Assembly (NCBI GenBank): GCA_024710675.1
Contig: JANJUH010000105.1
Location: forward strand, 1 to 25,269
Length of the DNA: 25,269 nucleotides
Source: Lysobacterales bacterium
GTDB lineage: Bacteria > Pseudomonadota > Gammaproteobacteria > Xanthomonadales > SZUA-5
Direction: 5' to 3'
Part shown: positions 20,476-25,269 of the stretch, piece after piece
Layout of the letters: each line of letters opens with the position of its first letter
How positions within the stretch are numbered: the first letter of the stretch is position 1
Program-made: the position numbers and the translations under genes
The notes under the pieces: generated by a model
What the model was told of the DNA's origin: nothing
The model's input: only the letters and a program-made list of their open reading frames with translations
Databases searched by the model: none

Positions 20476-21166
20476 GCGAGGGCGCCCCGGCAAGGTGGTT
20501 GGCGATGCGGATCAGTTGCTCGGGCGCGGGCCCGCCGTCCGGACGCAACAGCGGGGCGGCCAGGTCGGCCAGCTCCGTAGCCCGTGCCGCTCCGAACAAC
20601 GGCGCACGCTCGGCGTAGTCGAGGACCGTGCGGGCTTCGGCCAGCGTCAACGGCCGCGGCGGCGGCAGCGGCGCAGCCGCCGGGATACGGCGACCGGGCG
20701 GGCGTGTGTCGACGTGCACCACCAGCGTGCCGGCCACCATATCCCCGAGGCGCTTGTGCTCACGCTGCACCAGCATCGACAGCAGGCCGCCCAGGTAGAG
20801 CATCGGCAGGAAGTCGGCAAAACGCAGCAGGTTGCGCGTCAAGGCGGGCCGCCAGGTCAGCGGCGCGCCATCGTCGCGGACCACGCGCAGTCCCATCGCA
20901 CGCTTGCCCGGCGTCGCCCCGTCGTTGAAGGCCTCGAAGGCGGCCGGCGCCAGCCACTCGAGCAGGAACCAGGTCAGGAACCACAGGCCCGCTCCGAACT
21001 CGCCCATCGCCATCAGCGGGAAGGCGAGCACCACGAGCACGCCGAAGCGCCAGAGGAAATCCACCAGCCAGGCAATCGCCCGCGGCACCGGCCCGGCCGG
21101 CTCCAGCAAGAGCTCGATGCCCTCGGGCGTCGCCACGCCGATGCGCTGGTCGATCGGCACGCTCAC
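20462..21166 (-). CDS. RDD family membrane protein
   Basis: The 234-residue inner-membrane protein has the RDD features: Arg and Asp in the first helix (VPRAIAWLVDFLWRFGVLVV, about residues 27-46), a second helix pair near LWFLTWFLLEWLAP, and the conserved loop NDGATPGKRAMGLRVVRDDG (about 81-100). A further helix follows with FADFLPMLYLGGLLSML, then HKRLGDMVAGTLVV. The remaining 80 residues form a polar C-terminal tail. RDD proteins are thought to act in transport or membrane organisation, but most are uncharacterised. The start is a GTG at 21166 with GGTGGA upstream; no in-frame ATG is nearby. It is the first gene of the operon RDD, SpoIIM-like, DUF4129, DUF4350, MoxR, DUF58. Confidence 0.88.
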   Translation of the reverse strand: MSVPIDQRIGVATPEGIELLLEPAGPVPRAIAWLVDFLWRFGVLVVLAFPLMAMGEFGAGLWFLTWFLLEWLAPAAFEAFNDGATPGKRAMGLRVVRDDGAPLTWRPALTRNLLRFADFLPMLYLGGLLSMLVQREHKRLGDMVAGTLVVHVDTRPPGRRIPAAAPLPPPRPLTLAEARTVLDYAERAPLFGAARATELADLAAPLLRPDGGPAPEQLIRIANHLAGAPSHASG

Positions 21167-21297
21167 CGGTCATCCACCGAACTGAGGTCGTGGAGCGGGA
21201 AAACGGGATTCGGCCGTGCGCGCATGGGGCGGAACGATAGCCGAACAGTCAGCGCCGAATCCTTCGCGGATACGGCGTGTCATGGGGCACTGCGGCG

Positions 21298-21570
21298 AAA
21301 AGCCTTGTCCGCAAAGGACGCAAAGGACGCAAAGGACGCGAAGAAAAGCGAAAACCGCTCAGCCTCGCGTTGATGTCGGAGCGTCCTCCGGCGCTATCGC
21401 AAGACCATCGCGCGTCAAGCGCGCTCCCACAGTGCTAGCGTCAGACCAAGTGCCTGAAGGTTCATGCAGGAGCCCTTGCGGCGCGATCCGTCTTGCCTTG
21501 TGGCCATCCAATCGACCTTCAGTCCAGTCTTCCTTTGCGTCCTTTGCGTCCTTTGCGGACCATGGCTTTT
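21298..21570. repeat. 273-bp element bounded by inverted copies of a 9-bp tandem repeat
   Basis: Left arm: AAAAGCCTTGTCC followed by three perfect GCAAAGGAC units (21311-21337). Right arm: three inverted units (21530-21556, the outermost with one mismatch), then GGAC and CATGGCTTTT. The arms pair perfectly over 30 bp (21307-21336 with 21531-21560) and imperfectly, with one indel, for about 13 bp more. The interior contains degenerate REP-like palindromes. The right arm ends 34 nt past the ctaB stop. It could be a nonautonomous mobile element or a transcript-end structure; no flanking direct duplication is obvious. Confidence 0.75.
21375..21490. repeat. Degenerate REP-like units inside the inverted-repeat element
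   Basis: A unit beginning GTCGGAGCGTCCTCCGGCGC (21375-21400) faces an inverted unit ending GCGCGCTCCCAC (21408-21430). A further partial unit beginning GCAGGAGCCCTTGCGGCGCG lies at 21466-21490. All three differ by several bases from the units near glgP and DUF58, so they look like decayed members of the same family. Confidence 0.55.
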
Positions 21571-21604
21571 TGCGACCCAGCCCCTGACGCCAACCGGCAA
21601 GCCC

Positions 21605-22522
21605 TCAGCCCGCCGGCTCCAGCACCATCGGCACCGGCAGGAAGCGCGGCTGCGGCAGGTAGTGGTCGACCAGCAGGAATGCGAACAAAGCCGCCAGGTA
21701 GAGGATCGAGTAGTTGAAGGTCTTCAGCGCGAACAGCTCGTCCGGCGGGTTCATCAGGCGGATCGCGTAGTAGAGGAATCCGAAGCCGAGCACGATCGCG
21801 CCGCCGAGGTAGAAGAAGCTCGCCATGCCGGTGAGGTAAGGCAGCAGCGTGACCAGCAGCAGCAGTACGGTGTAGAGCAGGATGTGCCAGCGCGTGACTT
21901 CCACGCCGTGGGTGATCGGCAGCATCGGGATCAGCACCTTCTCGTAGTCGGCGCGGCGGAAGATCGCCAGGGCCCAGAAGTGCGGCGGCGTCCAGATGAA
22001 GATGATCAGGAAGAGCAGCAGCGCATGCGGGTCGAGCGTGCCGGTGACCGCGGTCCAGCCGAGCACCGGAGGGGCTGCGCCGGCGGCGCCGCCGATGACG
22101 ATGTTCTGCGGTGTCGCGCGCTTCAGGAATACGGTGTAGATCACCGCATAGCCGATCAGCGAGGCAAAGGTCAGCACCGCCGTCAGCGTGTTCACCCACA
22201 GCACCAGCATCAGCATGCTGATCGCCGCCAGCACCAGCGCAAAGGCGACCGCCTGGCCCTCGGTCAGGCTGGCGCGCGGCAGCGGACGGTACATCGTGCG
22301 CGCCATCTGCGCGTCGATGCGCGCATCGAGGATCTGGTTGATCGCCGCAGCGCCCGCTGCCGCCAGCCAGATGCCCAGGCTGCCGACGATCAGCGGCTGC
22401 CAGCCCGGCAATCCGGGCGTTGCGAGGAACATGCCCACCACCGCGGTGAACACGATCAGCGCCACCACCCGTGGCTTGGTCAGCGCCCAGAAGTCCTTGG
22501 CCTTGGCCAGTGCGACGTTCAC
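21605..22522 (-). CDS. ctaB: Protoheme IX farnesyltransferase (heme O synthase)
   Basis: The 305-residue inner-membrane prenyltransferase adds the farnesyl group to heme B to make heme O for the terminal oxidase. The UbiA-superfamily polyprenyl-diphosphate motif is NQILDARIDAQMARTMYRPL (about residues 62-81, with Asp 66 and Asp 70 as metal ligands). YTVFLKRATPQNIVIGG and TPPHFWALAIFRRADYEK are typical of CtaB/CyoE. Multiple hydrophobic segments (about eight or nine) match the family. The start is a GTG at 22522 forming a GTGA overlap with the ctaA stop, with GGGAA upstream. It is the last gene of the SURF1, Sco-like, ctaA, ctaB operon. The adjoining ctaA gene makes heme A from its product. 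Confidence 0.95.
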   Translation of the reverse strand: MNVALAKAKDFWALTKPRVVALIVFTAVVGMFLATPGLPGWQPLIVGSLGIWLAAAGAAAINQILDARIDAQMARTMYRPLPRASLTEGQAVAFALVLAAISMLMLVLWVNTLTAVLTFASLIGYAVIYTVFLKRATPQNIVIGGAAGAAPPVLGWTAVTGTLDPHALLLFLIIFIWTPPHFWALAIFRRADYEKVLIPMLPITHGVEVTRWHILLYTVLLLLVTLLPYLTGMASFFYLGGAIVLGFGFLYYAIRLMNPPDELFALKTFNYSILYLAALFAFLLVDHYLPQPRFLPVPMVLEPAG

Positions 22523-23652
22523 CGGATCTGTTCCCGCCGCGTGCGCGCCAGCACCATCAGCAGGCTGCCGAGGAGCAAGGCCGCGACACCGTTGTGGGCA
22601 GTCGCGATCGACAGCGGCAGGTCATAGACCACGTTGGCGATGCCGAGCGCGATCTGCACCGCCAGCAGCACGCCGACCAGCAGGCCCAGGCCGCGGCCGC
22701 TCGGACTCCGCAGCAAGGCAAGGACCAGCGCGCCGACCACCAGCAGCACGATCAGCGCGCCCACGCGGTGGGTGTGGTGGATCGTGGCGCGGGCCGTGGC
22801 GTCGAGGATGCCGCCCTCGTAGTTGACGCCGATCTCGCGAAACAGCGTGAAGGCCTCGCGGAAGTCCATCTCGGGCCACCAGCGGCCGGTGCAGGTCGGG
22901 AAATCCGGGCACGACAGCGCGGCGTAGTTGGTGCTGGTCCAGCCGCCGAGGAAGATCTGCCCGATAACCACCACGAGGGCCGCGAGCGCCAGTCCACGGC
23001 CCACCGGCGGCCGCACTCGCGAAGGCCGGCCCAGGCACAGCAGCGCCCAGGTGAGCAGCGCGAAGGTCGCCATGCCGCCGAGCAGGTGCGCGGTGACGAT
23101 GATGGGCTTGAGCTGCAATGTCACCGTCCACTTGCCGAGCAGCGCCTGGAACACGATCAGGCCGAAGACGAAAACCAGCGTGCGGCGACTGACGTCGGCC
23201 GGCAGGCGTGCCGCAGCCGCCATCGGCAAGGCGATCGCCAGCCCGGCTGGAATCAGTGCGAAGGTGCGCCAGTCAAAGGTGTAGAAGCCGATGGCGGACG
23301 CTGCCAGCACACCGGAAGCCAGTACCGCGCGACGCGCAAAGGTGTCGCCCGTGCTCGCGATCCAGGCCAGTCCCAGCACCATCAGGCCGAGCGCACCGGC
23401 GAGAAAGCGGTGGACCATCTCTCGCCACGCCTTCGGCACCTCGACGGCGCGCTCCGGGAAGGCCTCGTTGGCCCGCGCGATGTCATCGGGCTTGACCGGC
23501 CAGGTGGCATGGCCGTAACAGCCTGGCCAGTCCGGACAGCCCAGGCCGGCGTGATTGAGGCGCACCCAGGCGCCCAGCACGATCACGCAGAAAGTGGTCA
23601 CCAGCGCCCACTGCAACAGCCGGCGCAGCGTCATCCCGTCACTCATGATCAT
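22519..23652 (-). CDS. ctaA: Heme A synthase (COX15/CtaA family)
   Basis: The 377-residue protein with about eight transmembrane segments oxidises heme O to heme A for cytochrome c oxidase. Conserved features are VVLGAWVRLNHAGLGCPDWP in the first helix and loop (written here without the leading I), and a cysteine pair GCPDWPGC (residues 39 and 45). A second pair, SCPDFPTC, is near 248-254. Probable heme-ligand histidines are in MVHRFLAG (near 81), VTAHLLGG (near 189), HHTHRVGA (near 295) and TAHNGVAA (near 353). Duplicated four-helix halves are visible. The frame is open far upstream, but the ATG at 23652 overlaps the preceding stop in an ATGA junction; the ATG at 23646 is an alternative. Confidence 0.94.
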   Translation of the reverse strand: MIMSDGMTLRRLLQWALVTTFCVIVLGAWVRLNHAGLGCPDWPGCYGHATWPVKPDDIARANEAFPERAVEVPKAWREMVHRFLAGALGLMVLGLAWIASTGDTFARRAVLASGVLAASAIGFYTFDWRTFALIPAGLAIALPMAAAARLPADVSRRTLVFVFGLIVFQALLGKWTVTLQLKPIIVTAHLLGGMATFALLTWALLCLGRPSRVRPPVGRGLALAALVVVIGQIFLGGWTSTNYAALSCPDFPTCTGRWWPEMDFREAFTLFREIGVNYEGGILDATARATIHHTHRVGALIVLLVVGALVLALLRSPSGRGLGLLVGVLLAVQIALGIANVVYDLPLSIATAHNGVAALLLGSLLMVLARTRREQIR

Positions 23653-24167
23653 TCGCCCGTCTTGCTCCAGCGCAGCAGGTGCGCCAGGTCCTTGCGTACA
23701 TCGGTGGGATCGGCATCGCTGCGGTAACGCATCATCGCGTTGCCGATCGGGTCGACCAGGGCCACGGCGCCCGGCTCGAGCGCCAGGCCGAAATCCTGGG
23801 GCGCGCGGAACACCGTCCACGGTTTGCCGGGATTTGCTTCTCCTTCGACCCAGGCCACCAGTTGCACGCGGTCCATTTCCTTGCCGGCAGCCTGGCGCAG
23901 CCGCGACAGCAGCGTCAGGCGCTCTGCGCAGGGCCCGGCGCAATCAACCGGAATGCGCACCAGCACGCTCCAGTGGTGCTGGTCGGCAAACAGTGCGCGC
24001 GACGACTCGTCCGCCGCGATCGGCAGCACCGGCTTGATCAGCTCGCCGCGATTGCGCGTGCTGGTCGGTTCGTAATGGAACCACGGCGTCTGCAGCAGCA
24101 CGGCGATGGTGACCGGCGCGGCGAAGGCGAGAATGATCAGGATCAGTTGCAGGGAGCGTCGTTTCAT
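23649..24167 (-). CDS. Membrane-anchored Sco/thioredoxin-like cytochrome oxidase assembly protein
   Basis: The 172-residue protein has one N-terminal transmembrane anchor (MKRRSLQLILIILAFAAPVT onward, about residues 6-26). A periplasmic-type domain has HHWSVLVRIPVDCAGPCAER followed by LTLLSRLRQAAGKEMDRVQL. The two cysteines (76 and 80) form a CxxxC motif placed as in Sco copper chaperones. The end, GAVALVDPIGNAMMRYRS and DVRKDLAHLL, resembles the C-terminal strand and helix of Sco and thioredoxin folds. The distal histidine that completes the copper site in Sco proteins is not seen. It lies between SURF1 and ctaA with ATGA overlaps on both sides, a position held by small uncharacterised membrane proteins in other gammaproteobacterial cox clusters. 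A role in copper or thiol chemistry for oxidase assembly is inferred. Confidence 0.72.
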   Translation of the reverse strand: MKRRSLQLILIILAFAAPVTIAVLLQTPWFHYEPTSTRNRGELIKPVLPIAADESSRALFADQHHWSVLVRIPVDCAGPCAERLTLLSRLRQAAGKEMDRVQLVAWVEGEANPGKPWTVFRAPQDFGLALEPGAVALVDPIGNAMMRYRSDADPTDVRKDLAHLLRWSKTGE

Positions 24168-24868
24168 CGGGTATTCCGTGACTGGCGCAGCGCGCGCCAG
24201 GCCAGGGTCAGGTAGATCACGAGGACCGCGGTCGCCAACCCGAACCACTGGACGGCGTATCCGCGATGGCGTTCCGGCGGCAGCATGCCGGCGCGCACGC
24301 TCTCGGCGCGTGGAGAATCCAGCGGCTCGAGCACATAAGGCAGCAAGAGGCCGCCCAGCCGTTCAGCCAACGGATCGGCTTCGATGCGGGTCACCAGCAG
24401 CGGCCAGCCCTCGGCGGACTCGCCACCCAAGCCGATGCCACCGCCCGGCGGGGGCAGCAGGATACCGGTGAACGGACCATCGCGGGACTCCAGCGCGGCC
24501 TGCGGCGCCGACTCGCTGCGCAAGGGCCAGGCCAGCCAACCGCCGTCGAGCAGGATGCGACTGCCGTCCGGTCGGCGCAGCGGCACATAGGCGCGCACGC
24601 CAGGCCGCCCTTCGCGCAACTGGTTGTCGAGCAGCACCTGGCGATCGACTTCCGCTTCGGCGGAAACGATCACGGCGCTGAATGACGGGTCCTCCCGCTC
24701 GGCAAGCACCTCCTCGAGCGACCGTGGCGCCATGCCCTGGGCGCGGTCGATCCCCGCCAGCAGAGCTTCCTTGGCCTCGGCACGTCCGAGTTGCCAGTAG
24801 CCGAGCGTGGCCAGTCCGGACGCCACCGCGATGGCGAGCAGGCCGAACAGGACGAGGGCTGATTTCAC
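24164..24868 (-). CDS. SURF1 family cytochrome c oxidase assembly protein
   Basis: The 234-residue protein has two transmembrane helices, at about residues 4-22 and 208-226, enclosing a periplasmic-type domain, the normal SURF1 layout. Family motifs are GLATLGYWQLGRAEAKEALL (about 18-37), VLLDNQLREGRPGVRAYVPL, RILLDGGWLAWPLR and the C-terminal PERHRGYAVQWFGLATAVLV. SURF1 helps insert heme A into subunit I of cytochrome c oxidase. The start is a GTG at 24868 with no clear ribosome binding site; no in-frame ATG is close. It is the first gene of the operon and overlaps the Sco-like gene by 4 nt. The 78-bp gap on its upstream side separates it from a divergent DUF2909 gene. Confidence 0.92.
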   Translation of the reverse strand: MKSALVLFGLLAIAVASGLATLGYWQLGRAEAKEALLAGIDRAQGMAPRSLEEVLAEREDPSFSAVIVSAEAEVDRQVLLDNQLREGRPGVRAYVPLRRPDGSRILLDGGWLAWPLRSESAPQAALESRDGPFTGILLPPPGGGIGLGGESAEGWPLLVTRIEADPLAERLGGLLLPYVLEPLDSPRAESVRAGMLPPERHRGYAVQWFGLATAVLVIYLTLAWRALRQSRNTR

Positions 24869-24946
24869 GGAATGACAAAACGCTCAGACAGGGCGCGGTA
24901 AGATGCCGGCAACGTCGTCGGGTGCGCGTGGAGGCACCGGCCCAGC

Positions 24947-25204
24947 ATGATCAAGATCATCATCGTCGCCTTCCTCGGATTCATCGTCTACAACCTCGCC
25001 GCCGGTTGCTGGTACATGCTGACTGACCAGAGCCAGGGCACCCGCGTGGTCAAGGCCTTGAGCTGGCGCATCGGCCTGTCGATCGCGCTGTTCGCGCTGA
25101 TCGGCGCCGGCATCGCCACCGGCGTCATCAAACCCAACGAGGGCGTACGCGTCAGCGGGCCCGCCGCCATCCAGCCCGCCACCGTGGCGCCGGGAGCGCC
25201 TTGA
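24947..25204 (+). CDS. DUF2909-like twin-transmembrane small protein
   Basis: The 85-residue protein has two transmembrane helices, IIIVAFLGFIVYNLAAGCWY (about residues 4-23) and IGLSIALFALIGAGIATGVI (about 42-61). They are joined by a basic loop, MLTDQSQGTRVVKALSWR, and followed by a Pro/Ala-rich tail. This layout and the loop match the DUF2909 family, small proteins encoded among cytochrome c oxidase assembly genes in gammaproteobacteria; function is unknown. The ATG at 24947 has GGAGG about 12 nt upstream, a long spacing. A TAAGAT at 24899-24904 could be a -10 element, without a convincing -35. It is divergent from SURF1 and codes on the plus strand. Confidence 0.85.
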   Translation: MIKIIIVAFLGFIVYNLAAGCWYMLTDQSQGTRVVKALSWRIGLSIALFALIGAGIATGVIKPNEGVRVSGPAAIQPATVAPGAP

Positions 25205-25269
25205 GCCCCACCCGGCGGCAAGCGCCCGGCACGATCGCGGCTGGTGAACGTTGACGGCCGGAAGAGCAT
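25205..25269. other. Right edge, no gene seen
   Basis: Sixty-five bases follow the DUF2909 stop. Cox clusters often have subunit III or a related gene at this point, but too little sequence is present to identify any coding region. Confidence 0.4.

Larger units (their letters stand above)
21167..21604. other. 438-bp intergenic region with nested repeats
   Basis: The region lies between the ctaB stop (21605) and the RDD start (21166), both on the minus strand. It holds a repeat element at 21298-21570, described separately, and about 130 bp that should contain the promoter of the six-gene operon. On the minus strand, TATCGT around 21227-21232 is a possible -10, but no good -35 accompanies it. 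No coding region is supported. Confidence 0.65.

Noticed and set aside
24988..25269. Minus-strand frame at the right edge as the start of a further cox gene
   Set aside because: It overlaps the DUF2909 gene along most of its length and shows no membrane segments or oxidase motifs.

Overview
The window is high-GC gammaproteobacterial DNA, densely packed and mostly coded on the minus strand. The GTAG-type palindromic repeats, the small membrane protein beginning MESPYAPPR, the cox assembly gene order and the codon bias together suggest the Lysobacterales/Xanthomonadales. This placement is inferred from gene content and repeats; no rRNA or marker gene is present to confirm it.

Layout. (1) 1-1782, minus: the first 594 codons of a secreted DUF11-repeat surface protein that runs off the left edge. 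(2) 1912-10226, minus: a glycogen/alpha-glucan operon in the transcription order glgP-glgB-glgX-malQ, with every junction overlapping. GlgP phosphorolyses outer chains, GlgX debranches, MalQ rearranges the released maltooligosaccharides and GlgB makes branches. ADP-glucose pyrophosphorylase and glycogen synthase are not in the window. (3) 10498-12198: two thiol-disulfide proteins transcribed divergently, a thioredoxin-like CPHC domain fused to a DsbD/CcdA-like membrane domain (minus) and a DCC-family CPLC protein (plus), followed by a small membrane protein. (4) 12798-13976, minus: a secreted protein of unknown function. (5) 14385-21166, minus: a tightly overlapping six-gene operon in the order RDD, SpoIIM-like, membrane/DUF4129, DUF4350, MoxR ATPase, DUF58. 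It probably encodes a membrane-associated MoxR chaperone-like system. The gene association recurs in bacteria but its biochemical role is unknown. (6) 21605-24868, minus: the cytochrome c oxidase assembly operon SURF1, Sco-like CxxxC protein, ctaA, ctaB, all joined by 4-nt overlaps and divergent from a DUF2909 small membrane protein at 24947-25204.

The three larger intergenic gaps (10227-10497, 13977-14384, 21167-21604) each hold palindromic REP-type repeats placed shortly after the stop codon of a minus-strand operon. The last gap also holds a 270-bp element bounded by inverted copies of a 9-bp tandem repeat. No tRNA, rRNA, CRISPR array, transposase or phage gene was seen.

The most interesting parts for follow-up are the MoxR/SpoIIM/DUF4129/DUF4350 operon with its apparent gene fusion, the divergent redox pair, the Sco-like protein without the copper-ligand histidine, and the repeat element at 21298-21570.
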